From: Lanius collurio
Lineage: Eukaryota; Chordata; Aves; Passeriformes; Laniidae
Reading direction: 5' to 3'
DNA length: 64,000 bases
Assembly (NCBI GenBank): GCA_020086605.1
Contig: JACBWW010000008.1
Coordinates: 16,830,720-16,894,719, forward strand
In this document: positions 1 to 13,777 of the stretch, piece by piece
How positions within the stretch are numbered: position 1 is the first letter of the stretch
Layout of the letters: each line of letters begins with the position of its first letter
Translations under genes and position numbers: made by a program
Notes under the pieces: model-generated
What the model was told of the DNA's origin: nothing
Databases searched by the model: none
What the model saw: the letters and a program-made list of their open reading frames with translations, nothing else

Positions 1-3000
1 TGTTCTCAAGTATTCTTGGCCCCTGAGCTTCATCATCTTTATCTAGCTACTAAGACAAAGATGGTCTTAATACCACACTATCTGTTCACAAGTCTAAAAC
101 TGAGAACCTCTTTTCTAGTAGATGTGAAACCTGAAGTATAAGAAAATAATAAAATTTTACAATAATAGAGTTCTTTTATTTCCCTGTTCTGGAAGGCAAT
201 GACCCTTCTGCTAGGATTTGTTAGTATTCAACTGTTGAGGCGCATTTAAACTCTTATTTCTCTTTTTAAAATTTTTATATCAAGTTAACTTGTTCTAATA
301 TCAGATACTATTCACTTTTTCTGAGGTAACACTTATAAGGGGAAATATCAACAGAACTTAATGGAAAAACGATTGCATTTTTAATAATCATCTGAGAATG
401 TCTAATTATTTGAATAAAATAATTTTGGAGGCATGTATTTCTAGAATATAAATCATAGCTTGTTTGAGCAATTTCTGCAATCTGATTTTCTAATCTCTTC
501 CTTGTTTTTTTTCAATTTTGCATTCCATAGGACTTTCCCAGGGAGTTGCTATTACTCTAAACAACTCCTGGCATCCTAAATTGTAACAGATGTCTGAATA
601 TTGAAAAACTCGTTTTTATTATGAGAGAAGAATCTGTTGAGTCTAGAAGACTGTGCAACTTTACCCAGGATTAATGCCAAGGTCAGATTTTTGTTTCTTT
701 TTTCCTTAAGCCAAAAAGGATTTTTTTTTTTTTGAAACATTGTGGTCTTCTCATTTTCTAACTGGCATAAGGTGTCAAGTTAAAGATACAACACCCTCAC
801 TTCAAAAAAATCTGTGCTACATTGTATTTGTTAAGGGGCTCTATGGGCAAGAAAATTAACTAATACGTTTGAGAGAATAAATTGATTTAGATTTTTTTAA
901 AAGATAAGTTTTCTAAAGGTGACTGGACATCAAAGGTAGCAAAACTGAGGTAAATGCTTACCACAGAATCATTAGGGAAAAGTTCCTACAGCTAGAGGGA
1001 AGTCAAAAGATCTGTTTTCAAAGGAAAACCTAATATTTTCTCTCTAATTTTATGACTCTATGCCAGTGAACCTCACAGGAGAAATCGCTCTGGACAAAAT
1101 AAAATAGAGGGGAAGAAAACATCATTGTGTATCAGCCATGAATTTTAATCAAATAAAGGACAAATGTGCAGAATCACATTTCTGTTAATGCATGTGAGAC
1201 TTATGTATTAATGCAAAAGTTTACTCATCTGTGATCTAAAGAGAATAAAATTTTATACTGTGGATACAGATAAAAATGTAAAATATACAATGTTTTCATT
1301 CCTAGGGTTATAACTAAGTCCTATTTTGAGCAGAAAGCAATTATTTTCACTGCTGTGAACTGTGTACAAAAGATTGCAACTGCTCATTTTTTAGATACCA
1401 TTTTAATAGTTTGTTTTAAATTTTTAACTGTCCAACTTTCAGTGACATTCACTGTGTTCTCTGCTCTTCCAGGCTTTGGGAAAATATTTCCTGCATATAT
1501 TTCACTTTGATCTCTGTCCATCTTCATGCGAAATCTTTCACTGGTATGTACTGGTGGAATAAAAATATACTTGTTAACATTTGCTGATAGTATGGAATCC
1601 ACCTGACCCAGTGGCAAACATTGAGAAGGAAGTATCTTGATTAAAGGAAAAAAAAGACCCTGAAGTTCTCATGGGAAGAGCAGATGAAAAAATACTAGCA
1701 TGCCGATATTAGCTTGCTTCTCACAGATGATACTGAAAGTTTTATTCCTAGAAGATTATGCCAGAAATATGGCTTCACTGTGAAATATTTCACTGTGAAA
1801 GAAAAAAAATGGCAAATATGTTTGGGATTTCAATGTCAATTACATTTCTTGAGTTATAATTGGATAAAATTGATCATATGAGTGTGTAAATGTCAACATC
1901 AAAGACACTGGCAAAAGAATGAGAGAAGAGAGCACCCCAGGGGAAAAGGGGCAAGCATCTTCCCACAGGATAAATAATTTAGTTCTAACTGGTTTGATTA
2001 ACTGTGGAATTAGCATCTGTGATAACAAGATTTTTTTTTTTTTTTTTTTTTTTTAATTTTCTGAAAGGATCAGAATAGCTGCTGAGGAGAAGACACACGA
2101 TGGCATCTCCAGGAATTACTTAACTCACCAAAAATCCCCAAACACGCTCTTGGGCAGTGGAAGGGAAGCACAGCTCTTCAACAGGAGTGTGTACGACGTG
2201 TAAGATAAATCCTTTCACTTTCTCATAAAGATGTGCCAGAATTTGCAGATCACTTCTTAATTTACACCTGGCAAACATTAATAACAAGGGAAGGATTCCT
2301 CTCACATGCCGTTGTACTGCCATTTGGACTATCTAGGGCAAGTGAGAATAGACCTTGGGAAAATGCTGATAAGACAAGTGGAGACCTGTGAACGAATGAG
2401 TCCTGTCAAACATTTGGGCACAACAGTCACCTAGGAGCTAGTGACAATCCACCTGCAGCATCAGTGTGGTCTTTGGGATCCTGCTTACAGAAATATAATA
2501 GCTGCCCTATTTTGAAGGATGTCCCACTGCATATGTTACAGATCTAGATGCTGAGAAGGAAAGAGGAGCAGCTTAAGGGCTCCTTTCCTGTTAATGAAAT
2601 TGATTTGTACAAAGCATGAGGATTGCTAATGGAGAGTTTTATTTTATTGTTGTGTATCTGGTTGTGTAGTTACCATGTCTCTGGCTGTATAAATTCTGTA
2701 CAGTTTTGAGAGGGGTATAGCCTGTACCTGCCATATACTTTCTGGTATCCTGTTCAGCCAGAAAAATATGGAGAAACAGTGAGACTAACACATCTTTGGT
2801 GTTATATCCAGTAGGTTTATTTGTCTTGTATTTCAGTCTTGACTAATTATTTTAGCGATTTCATGCAGATACAGTAAAACTGATTCATCACTAAACACAA
2901 ATTCCATTGCAGAGACTATTATACAATGGCTGAATAAGTCTATGCTAAAGAATAGACCCTTTCCCTCCCTGTGATGCATGGCATGCAGCTGTATATTATC

Positions 3001-5389
3001 TCTATAATCAGTAAGTACTGGAGAGATTTCTAAAAGATTAGATGCCTCTGAAAGATATTGCTGACAGCTTTTAAGTGTTGTATAGAAAGAATGATTCACC
3101 ACCTTTAGGCAGACAGAAATTACAACCTCTGAGTGTCATTTTTCTATTCACATTTAAGAAATGTGAAATAGAAACTTCTTTATTGCTATATTTTATATGA
3201 AGATTAGGTCCTTAAAAGAATAAGTTGCTGTTACCATGCATAAGATGATATGCATCAAAGCAGAAGGAAAATAAAATACTTACCTGATATTAGCAGCATT
3301 TTAGCATTTGCTATGTACTATTGTAAAGTGGAGAATTTTTTTAAGTAATAAAGGATAAAATCATCCAAAAGAAGAGAAATAAGTTCTGTGTAGTACAGAC
3401 TTATATGTATGAGTTACTTAAGATTGTATGTTCACCTTTATAATATTTGAGCACAAGTCTGTCCATTCTGCCCTGTTATACTAGTCATGTATGACTTACA
3501 TAGCATAAGGACAAAACACTAAGTTATAAAAACTTGTGCTCATCTTTTTAGCACTAGCAGAACTCTTAAGTACTTAGAGACAGCTAAGCACTGTTTTACA
3601 TTTTCACCAGCTAGCCTGTCCTGAAGGTGAGGTAAAACTTGGGTGCTGCTGATGCTCAAACTAGTCTTGCAGAAGACATATATGGATGAATTTTTCAACA
3701 AATCTGCTGCTGAGCAAAGTCCTAGTCTAATGGCTCCTTATAGCTGAATTGTGTACTAGTGCTGAGCAACTTGCTGCTGTTTAATCCCTTTAGCAGTTGT
3801 GAGATGATGTCACAGCAAAACCAAACAGGTTCCCTTCCCTAACCTTCCTGCCTAACTCCTTGATAGCTCTGCTGTCTCTAAAGCAAACCCACCTCACCAC
3901 TCATAAATCAGCTTGGTTTTCATTTAGCCTACCAAATTAGTGAGAAATACTGCCCTTGTGAAACACCACCAGAGCATCTTACCTACCAATCATGTGAGTG
4001 TTCCCCCAATATATGGCATAATACATAAGTAACCCACAGACTGCAGAGAACTATTAGCTTTTGGCTGGAATCGCTTTTGATTGCTTGAGATAAGGGATAA
4101 CATTTCTTCCAAGTTTTTTTTTACTCCAACACATGATCCTGAATGAATCTGGTATTGTTCTGAATTTGTGGCTGGACTCTTTTCTAGGAAAAACAAATAG
4201 ATAATTAGGAAACAACTAGTTGGACATGTTTTCTAGTAGAAGGTGTTTGCTAATGCTTTATATCAGAGAACCAATTGGAATAACAGTATTATTAAAGAAA
4301 AGGAAAATTCCTTAGGGAAGAGGAATTACTATATAGCAGGTGGAAACTGTTTAGATTCACATATTTAGTAGTCATAAATGTGAATGTAGAAGTAAGAATA
4401 CAAGTACACTAGAAATTGGGAGTACTTTGATGTAAGACAGAATTCAACTGTTCTTATGTTCCTGAAAGGACACCTAAATGAATACAAAGTGCTAGTCAGT
4501 GGGCTCTTAGTATGATCATTTCAAGGTCTATGTAAGAGAAAATAAGTATAAAAGAAATTTTATTGAAATCGGGATGGCAAAGTGACCTGTTTGGGAGAAA
4601 ACAAAGACTAACAAAAAGGGAGAAATACAGCTGCATGTGCTGTTTTTAATGAATGAGAAAATATAGATATACAAGGAAAAAATTAAAAAAACTAAATGAG
4701 AATAAATGAAACAAAAAACCCCACTGAGAATCAGACAGTATTTTGTGAGAGAATGAAATAGAGACTTATTCTGTAAGGGAGAGTGAGGGTTAAATAATCA
4801 TGGGCGTAGGAAAGGACAAAATAGCTGGCAAAGAGCTGTTTATTACCACTTGTTTAATGGATTTTCTTTACAATGATAAATAGACCATAACATAAAGAAA
4901 AATATAATAGGTAGATATGCTGTATGACTACAGGTTGCAAGGGCTGGTGGAGCTCAGTTTTGTTTGATGAAAAAATCCTGAGCAGTCTTGAAAGCAATTG
5001 AGATTACTGCTTCAAATGTGCAGAAGAAGGCATGTATGGAACATAACTTGAAAAGCAGGAAGAAAGAATTTGAAGAATTTTGAAGTTTTCAGCCTAATGT
5101 TAACATTGTTAAAGTGCTAGAACAACCACTTATGTGAGCGTCTGTGAGACCAAAATAACAATTAAGTATCCAATGTAGATTTCTCAAGATCAAATAGTGG
5201 AACCCAATGTAATTTCCTTTCCTCTTTTGGTAGAACAAGACTAGTAAATGAGGAACAAACAGGTTGTATGTGATACTGGCTTTGGTATAACATTAATCTG
5301 CTTGACATTCTTATTTGCAAACTAAGGAAGGATGGTTGATATGAAATGGTCAAAACAGTGGGAAACACTGTACATTTCTCAACTGTGTC
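1..5389. other. Intergenic AT-rich DNA, nothing recognised
   Basis: No exon-like frame with a family resemblance and no clear interspersed repeat was seen. All open frames are under about 90 codons and look random. A run of about 24 T lies at 2031-2054. Old, unrecognisable repeat remnants cannot be excluded. Confidence 0.6.
2031..2054. repeat. Poly(T) run
   Basis: Uninterrupted homopolymer of about 24 T in AT-rich intergenic DNA. No recognisable retroposed body is attached to it. Confidence 0.9.
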
Positions 5390-5575
5390 TCTCAGTCTGG
5401 GAAGTCATTCCAGTACTGCATAAGCCTGTCTATAGCATGATTCTGTTCAAGATTTTAGTTGATGGCCTGGATGGTGGAAAACAGAACATATTGAAAAAGT
5501 CTGCAAATATTGTTGGAATAGTGAGGGTTTTAAATGTTTTGGAGGGAAGAGAGAAGAACTGGCATTCAGAGTGTT
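5390..5575 (+). mobile_element. Degraded LINE (CR1-like) reverse-transcriptase fragment
   Basis: In the + strand the frame reads ...LFKILVDGLDGGKQNILKKSANIVG..., which resembles the CR1 reverse-transcriptase region that usually has LF-x-IF-x-NDLD followed by a LSKFADDTKLG-type catalytic block. The catalytic FADD is replaced by SANI. The DNA also keeps the later 'GCATTCAGAG' stretch that follows in such elements. An ancient, inactive copy is the best reading. No 3' tail is visible. Confidence 0.5.
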
Positions 5576-5980
5576 ATTATAATAGAGTTGAAACTTGAAA
5601 GAGTATTAGTTTTGTGAATCCTATCCAAAACCCAAATGCAAACGATATTACCTTTATTTGTATATATTATATTGTTAAAGGTTAGTTTTTCTTTAAATTC
5701 ATGGTGTGAATATATAGATACTAGGGAAAAATGTCTTAATTAGCAGTCAGTGATCTTTGCAGAATTGAGTAATCCTGCAATTCACTACACTAAACCCCAC
5801 AGCAAGACAGAGATATGTATATATTTTTTGAGAAATACCTGAGTAAGATTCTCATTATTAATTGAGTAACTGACATGATTAGAAGCTATTTTAACTTAAC
5901 CCAGAAAAACAAACCAGGCTGGATAGATGAAATAAACTGTAGTGCCCGTTTAGGAAAAAGCAATCAAGCATAATCACATA
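5576..5980. other. Intergenic DNA between repeat fragments
   Basis: AT-rich sequence with no recognised feature. It may contain unrecognisable downstream remains of the degraded LINE fragment on its left. Confidence 0.5.
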
Positions 5981-6069
5981 TCATAGGATCACAGAATTAC
6001 AGAATCACAGAATAAACTGAGTTGGATGGGATCCATCAGGATCATTGAGAGCAACTCCTGGCCCTGCAT
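5981..6069 (-). mobile_element. CR1: CR1 LINE 3'-end fragment
   Basis: Starts with the reverse complement of the CR1 3' tail (repeated CACAGAATTACAGAATC-type octamers) and continues into the GAGTTGGATGGGATCC and CAACTCCTGGCCCTGCA blocks typical of the CR1 3' untranslated region. It is about 90 bp, severely 5'-truncated, as most genomic CR1 copies are. Confidence 0.85.
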
Positions 6070-9000
6070 ATATAGGATATGTGTGGAAAAATCACAGAAT
6101 TGATTACTCTGAGGAGAGATACTAATGGAACAGGATGGGAGGTGAACAGAAGGGATAGAGTCTATTATTATGGGACGACAGTGAAAAAGCTAATTTAAAA
6201 GACAGCTAATGTCATATTCTGCACAACAGGCCGTATTGTTACCACTAGGGAGAGGATACATAAACACACCATCAGGCTGTCCAAACTGGCAACACCAGTT
6301 TATACAAATGGAGAATAATTTTATCACAGAGAAACAAGATATTCCTGATATCTGGTTTTCCTTTGTGGATTTTCTTTGTGGAAAATGGCTCCTGAAATGG
6401 ACTGTGAACTTTTTCCCAATTGTATTTGGTATTGCAGTCTGCTGACTCCTTTTGTGCTCCCCTAGTGCAGTTGCATTAGTTTTTTTTTCTTGGAAATATG
6501 TCAGTAGAGACTCAGACATGTCTGACCACCTGCTATTTGGTGTGAAATGGGGGAATACAGTCAGCAGTGGTGTTTCATGAGGTGTGACGCCAGAGCTTTT
6601 CATTGGAATAAACAAGGATGGGGGCTCTGGGGTGCTCCCTTTAACATTTCTAGCTGTAATTTTTTTGTGTGTTTGCTTTCTGAGCTGAAGGGGTAAGATA
6701 TTGGGGGAACCTTATGTACTTTCCCTATTGGAAGACATTAGATTAATAGAATCCTTGGTCCACTTTTCCTGTGAGGGCTGTTAAGAGAGTGATTTGAGAC
6801 CAGTAAAGTTGTGACAAAAACCTTCCTTCAGTCATTGTGCTAGACGGCTCTTTTGCAAGTAATGTGAACAATAGTTATCAGAAAGATTATAGAATTTTTT
6901 ATGACAAGGCATGAAGAATCTGCTATTTGAATTCGTGCTAAGAAAGGTTAAAAGAGTGGAACAGAACATTGTCCTCCTTACACAATCCGCAACTCAGAGA
7001 AATATTCCAGTTTATTGTACCCAATCTGTACTTGAGTAGAAAAAGTAGTGGATAATTGAAGTGTATGTATATGTATATAGCAGAAAATGTGGTATTCAAC
7101 TCAACCGCTTCCCTAAACTCTGTATAATCAGAACTTTTCCACCTTTTCCTGAAAATGTATATCAGATGTCAGAGTTCAAAAATAATGAGATCATTTTACC
7201 ACGGACATCTCTTTAATGACTGCTGTTTTAAAGTGTATCACTCCAGAGTGAGGCCATGCTTTCATTGTCATCAATACCAGTAAACCATATTATTGAATCA
7301 CTCATTTATAAGAAATTGATCCAAATCAAGCATGCAGTTTACGGATGTGTTTATATTGCTTTAGGTAAAGCACACTGTGAAATTCATGAGAGCTTTTATG
7401 CCAAAAGCCAGATATGTAGGAGGCCAGATCATACTCGCCTTATGGTAAAAAGTCAGCCCATCAAAAGGTGTAGAAATATCTCAAGCTGCCAATAATTTGT
7501 ACTGGATCAGTGCTTTTGTGTCATATGATGGTACTGATTTTGATATAATATTGGGAGCTCTAAAGCCAGACTCAGTGTGTCATGAAACTATGGACTAATG
7601 CCTTGGTTGCAGTTGTTCTCACAAGTACATCCTAACTGGTATAAAAAACTCCTCCTTTCATGTGTCATAGCTTAATCCCACACCTAAGTACCATGCAGCT
7701 GCTTGCTCACTCCCCTGCAACCTGCCTTCTCTCCAGCGTGGAGGAAGATGGGAAGGAAAAGTAAGACTTGTGGGTTGAGATAAGAACAATTTGATAATTG
7801 AAGCAAAGAAAAATACCATTACTACAGTAAGATTAATGATAATAATAACAATAATAATAGTAATGACTGCTGTGAAAAAGAGGGAGAGAGAGACAGAGAG
7901 AAGAATAAAACCAAGAGAAACAAGTGACATGCTATACAAGATCTTACCACTTGCTGACCAGTTCACAGTCCATTACCCATCCTCCTGACCACCTTCCCCC
8001 TGTTTACATCCTGGGCATGATGTTCTGTGGTGTGGAACATCCCTTTGGCCAGTTCAGGTCAGCTCTCCTGGCCATGCACCCTCGCAGTGTCTTGTGCACC
8101 TGCTTATTGATAGAGAACTGGAAAATGGAAAGTCCTTGATTTAGGGTAAGCACAAATTAGCAACAACAAAAACATCCATGTTTTATTCTCACACATTATT
8201 AGCACCCTGAATGCTGCACTGTACCAGTTAGTAGGAAGAAAATTATCTCTATTCCAGCCAAAATCAGGACAGAATGCATGCTCTTATTTCTGCATTGCAG
8301 TCTGTCACCACCTCACCACTTTTGGCATTGCCAAAATACTGAGCTGGGCTGCACCCTGGGCCATGGGAATTAAGTGTACCCCTGAATGTTATTCCTTATT
8401 TACTCCTTTTTAGACTAGGAAATTTCAGTGATTCAGTGATTAAATCTGCAGATTCCACTAAGCTATGCAAAACCAACTGGGGTGTGATCCCTTGTGGCAT
8501 GAGGTAGGAATGAGTAGTCACAGGTGTGCTGCACATCATGCACAATAAAACTAAGAAGCTCTTCTGGACAAAACAAAGTTTATTGTGGGAGAAAAGGTCC
8601 AAAACCATATATGACAAAAAAAATTACCATGGAAAGAAAAAGGGAAGGGGCAGTGCAACATATTACTGATTCTGATTGCAGTCATACCTTTGGCTTTGCC
8701 CTTAGTCTACTAGTTCTCAAATTGCCTGAAATGGCCAGTACTCGGCAGATGACCCAAAAACCTCTGCAAAGCAAATTAATTGCCGAACATTTCACATTTT
8801 TTTAATATTCAGAGAATACTGGGTACTAAATATGCATTTGTCATGCCCAGCTAGTGTGAGTATAATTTATAAGTGATTATATGTTCACAGAATGGGAAAG
8901 TCTTTGTTAAGATTGAAAGTATACTAAATCCAGATATTCCTTGAAGAGAAAGGTGGTTTTGAATGTTTTTATTTTTAAAATGGGTAAGTACTTTAATGAT

Positions 9001-12000
9001 TGAACAGTGAACCAAGGGAAGCAGCTGAATGCTTATGAACAGATGTAGAAATACCTCCAAACCTGCTGGTGAATATGACTCTTTATGGAGATGTATAGGG
9101 AAATAATGTACCACAAAATTTTAAAAGGCTTTTCAAAACTGGGAGAGATGATTATTCTGAAAGTTACTATAATCCTCTAATTTTCCTTCAGTAGAATATT
9201 CTAAAGCTAAACTGTCTCTTCTCTGTCTGTAAAGGAAAAGAAATTTTAGAAGTATAATTGCTGTAAATTAGAACTTGAAGCTGAAATGAGACTAATTAAA
9301 ACTGGATGTTAAGCATGGGCTGTAACAAAAAAAGTGTGAAATATTGGAACAAACTATCAAAGTTTTGTTGTTTTTTTTAATGATCAAATGCCTTCAGATC
9401 AAAATTGGATAATAAATTATTTGGATAAGTATTGGGGTAATTGGCAGAAACAGAACAGTCTGTGCTACGTAAAAGAACAGGATAAATGATCAGAAATTCC
9501 TTCAGGATTTAATTCTATCAATTTCTGGATTTTTTTTTTTTTTCACTACTGCCAAACCTGTACTTTCACTAGCTGAGGATCCTTCATAACCAGCCATTGC
9601 ACATTTTCTCATTTTATGGATATTGCTAATTTCAGCAATATCCCATTGCAGCAATCCTGTGCCAAGGCTGCAGCCTAGTTTAGTGCCAATGCAAAACAAA
9701 ATGAACAGAAGAAAATCTGGATGTGGAAGTGAAGTAGATTAACAAAATTTAGAACTATATGAATTTGTATCTCTTTAGATAAAGGAGCAATCCATCCTCT
9801 CCCAGAGTCTGGGCAGTTTATCACAGAAAATTCTTGAAGTGTGCAACTGTTAAGTGTTCAGATTTGCATACAGGGGTGTGTGTATGACACATTGGGCACC
9901 AAGTTACAAATGCAGTAATACACCTGAATTACCTTCCACTGCTTCCCAATTGCTAAGCAGTAGCTAAAGTGTGCCTATGCACTGGAATCTACTTTTCCTC
10001 AGATGTGCTTCCCCTGGGATGCCTTCATCTCTGGTCATTTGCACTTCCAGTCTATTCCTGTGCCTCCAAGGTGTTACTGAGAGACATACTGCATCAACTA
10101 TCGCCTTGTGGGTGCTAAGAGAGTTTGTCAGCATAGCTGTGGGCCTTTTCACACATCTCATTTTGCTGCCCAAGAGCATTCCAATTTAATTGACTGGAAT
10201 AGTGTGAGCTGCCTGCCTGGTTTATACTGAATGTGGTTACCAAACCAGGTGCTGTCAATGGCTGATGCTTCCCAAACTGTTTAGATTATTAAAAGATACT
10301 AATAACCAAAGTAGTAATTAAATACAATAAAATGCCTACTTGTTCTGTTATTACTTTCTTTCCATTAGAGAAACACTTTTAGTTGTTCTCTGTGTTAACC
10401 TAATTTTTTCCCCTGAATGTCCATGAAATCCCCAGCCCATAAATATTCATGATCTGGAAAAATGTGTGTTTTACTTTAAGTCAAGTGTGGCTCCACATCT
10501 CAGAATGATAAATAGTGGGTATGTGTAGCTAAAAATTGATCAGACATATTTCTATCCACTTTCTCACCAAATGTCAAAACCAGTCTGGCTTCCTGAGGGT
10601 AGATGATCCTGGAGAGTACACAAACACATGAGCTTGCTGTCCCTGTAGCACATAACCAGACTCTACAGTGTTTGACCTCTAAGCCTGCAGGAATGAGAAA
10701 CTTACTGAGTATGAGCAGAGGGGGTCTCTGGAGGAGAGATGGTCTTTCTGTTTTTAACTCACAAGCTCCAATATTTGCATGTATAACATATAAGCAGTTA
10801 TAACTGCTATAACCTAGATAGATTCATTATATCATTTCCTTTTAATGGAAGGTTTGTTCTTTAAACTATGGCTTTCTTTGATGGTAGATTATATTCACTC
10901 CAGTCAGTAATTTTTTATTGTACTTCTTTCAACTCTAGCTGTAAAATGCACATACCGTAAACCCTTGTCCGGGGTATTAAAAGTTCAGTTACCAGTAATT
11001 TAGTGACAAAGTTTTCCCCAACTTAATTCTGTTATGCCTGCAGACTTCTTTGCATAAGAGATTAATATCCTACTAGCTTTTATTTGTTCATTCATTTCTT
11101 TCAGTATTTCCGCTCTGTGTATATGAGGAGCATTTGGCAGGTTCCCAGCTAAACAATGACTTTCAACAGATCAAGTCAGCCAGGACAATTTCATTAGAGT
11201 GCCAATAAATTGTTTCTTCTACAATGTGAAAACAGTACTTCATGTTTTACTGTTTTTTGTGAAATTGACTTCCTGAAATCTGTAATCAATTGGTTAGGTT
11301 CCTCTTTAAATATTTACCAAGCTGTATTCTCACAGTCCCATATGCATTAATTCCAAATATACTTTTTACTTAATCGACAGAAATCCCCCCCTTCCCAGCC
11401 CCAAATAAACAAGTTGTCCCTAGAGAATGTGACATAAACTGACCTGATTTGACATTTAGAGCTACTTCAGTATATTTCACTGGTACTGCAGTGCTTGGTT
11501 CACATCTGTCAAGACAGAAGCAGTTTGTGTAAGTTGCCATTTCAACCCATTTCAGTGTTTTCAGGAGCATAAGAAGATATTGGCAACATCTTTGGCAATT
11601 CTTTGTACCTCACTGCAGCCCAGGCAGTAACTGACATCTGGTTTAATGTTAGGATTACTAACTAATCTGAACTGAAATGGTGACCAAGAGACAGCAAACC
11701 CTATTGGAATAGTACAGAATTCTATTCCTCAGGCTCAAACCAGAGAGATTTAATCCTGGAACTTCTGAGGATTATGTAATACATACTCCAAGGCTTCTTG
11801 CATTTTTTCCTAAAACTAATTCCTAATCACAGGTGTCTGAAAGAAAAAAACTAGAGATTCCTCTCTGGAGTATCACAGTATGTTGGTTCATCCCAGCCAC
11901 TGTTTGCACATACATATTTAAAGGGCATTCTCACCTACCTTTGTTTCAAGACTACATGCTCTAGTAACTCTCCATTGCTTCCAAATCACCGTTTAATGTG

Positions 12001-13190
12001 TTGATCTGATTTAGAGATTTGACAGATTTATGGGCTTCCCTAAGGCAGAAACACCACTGAATGGGTGAAGAGAACTGATCTGTAACATCAAGCAGACATG
12101 AAGTTAATGTGATTTCATTCAGTAGCACTGAAAAATATAAATGCCTGCCAATTTCTACACTTTTTACAGAATTTTGCTGTATCAGGAGTTATCTCTAAGC
12201 ATTCAAATAGTCCCTATCTATCATTTAAAGGATGTGTTTTGCCACTGTAATTGTGGGCTTTAAACTCTTCAAAAAAAAGGCTTGCCAAAAGCAGAACAGC
12301 TACTATTCCACTTCAATCTCCACGTTATACCTTTTTGAAGAGATCTGGCATAGCTTTTGCTTCTTCTATGGTCTTTTTTGTAGCTATCAGCTGAATTCTA
12401 AATAGAATCCTCAAAATTTGGATTGCCTTCCTAAAGCTGAGATGTACTTAAAATTCAATTAACCTAGCAGTTTCTGATTGCCAGCTAAAATACATTTAAG
12501 CACACTTTCATTCAATTTCAAAAGATGGAGTTCCTTTCTGACAGCTCGTTACCTATTGCATTCTCTTACCTATAGATATCAGTGGGACATACCCATGCAA
12601 GCAGAACTGTATATTTTATGAGTATTACACATGTGCTTAAAATGCTTTGGAAAACCAGCACACTCAGCTCTGGACAGAAGAAAATGATTTGTTTCATGAA
12701 GACTCTAATTCCAAGAATCTATTTATTAATTGATTTTTGCTTACCTTTATCTTTATTTTAATGTAGTTCTGTAGAAAAAGGGTTCTGAGAAGCTATCCAT
12801 ATATACTTGCTAAACCTGTTGCCCTTATAGCTGTAGAACTTGCGCTAAAATCAGGGGTAGTTTTCCTGAAGCACAAGTTGCTTTAAGTTATGACTAACTG
12901 CATTCCTGCTGTGAGCACCATCCTTGGAATTGGAAGATCCACCTCAGGTATAAAGGAAAACAGTAGTCTAATATAGAAGAATTAAACTAATAAAGATTTA
13001 CTTTCAATGAACCCAAACAGAAGACAAATAAAAAGTAACATGTACATACCATAATCAGAACTTCTTTTGAGGTGGCCTTCACTACAATGGTCCCCAGTAC
13101 AGCAGGCAAACAAATTTGTATACAAGTAACAACAATTACAGAGTGAGCATTGTGTCCCGATTTGAGACAAATTTGGAGAAATGTCCAAAT
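6070..13190. other. Intergenic AT-rich DNA, nothing recognised
   Basis: Seven kilobases without a supportable exon or RNA gene. There is a small ATA/ATT-rich simple repeat at about 7831-7865 and several short T runs (for example 9529-9543). The 141-codon frame on the minus strand near 6190-6615 has no recognisable domain and is probably random. Confidence 0.55.
7831..7865. repeat. Imperfect (ATA)n simple repeat
   Basis: Short imperfect run of ATA/ATAATA units interrupted by C and G, next to a GAGA-rich purine stretch (about 7877-7905). Confidence 0.7.
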
Positions 13191-13195
13191 TTAAA

Positions 13196-13772
13196 TGTCC
13201 TCTGATAGAAGGCAGGTTACAGCCACCCCTCCCCCACCAGGTTCAGGAAAAATTTTCCTCGGAGGAAAGTGAAAGGAAAAAAAAATATTTAACAGAGACA
13301 ACACACAATGGGAAAAGAATAATGCTAGACAATAAAACCTCTCACTGTGGAGGGAACCTGGTAAAATTTTAGAGTCCTTTCTTTGGGTGTGGTCTCTCTC
13401 TCTTTCCTCTTCAGAGCTGGGTTGGCCTGGGCCCCCTCTGGGCCTTGTTGGAAAGTTCTGAACAGTTCCAGAAGAGAAGAAGAAGAAACTGAATTCCCAG
13501 GGAGAAAAAAAAATTAACTCTGCATCTCTCTCTGGAGAAAACAGAGTCAAAAGCTGGCTGAAAAGCAGCAAAGGGTGCTTCCTCCACTCTTGCTGCCACA
13601 GAAGCATGCAGAGGAGAGAGAGTGACCTTGGAGCACAAACTGCTTTGAAAAGTTCATCTGACTTTTTCTTCTTTCTCTCACACACAGTTTTAAAGACACA
13701 AAAAGGCACAGGAATAATGTCTGGGCATAGGGTGGCAATAGGGGATACACATCATAAAGTCACCCCAGTTGG
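13196..13772 (-). mobile_element. Solo LTR of an endogenous retrovirus, family shared with the LTR at 49904
   Basis: Read on the minus strand, this block aligns by eye along its length with 49904-50499. Shared landmarks are the start around TGGGGTGACTTTATG, the TGTGCCTTT...TTTAAA stretch, the CCACA(G/T)TGTGAGGTTTTATT segment before a poly(A)-signal region, and the shared end CTGCCTTCT...AGAGGACA. TTAAA occurs immediately on both sides (13191-13195 and 13773-13777), consistent with a 5-bp target-site duplication, though the inner 5' end is not the usual TG. No internal gag/pol/env sequence adjoins it, so it is a solo LTR. The open frames inside it are not genes. Confidence 0.75.
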
Positions 13773-13777
13773 TTAAA

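Noticed and set aside
6190..6615. A 141-codon minus-strand frame
   Set aside because: No domain resemblance, overlapped by an antisense frame of 78 codons. Probably a chance frame.
13191..13709. A 172-codon minus-strand frame
   Set aside because: It falls within the solo LTR and has no retroviral protein resemblance.
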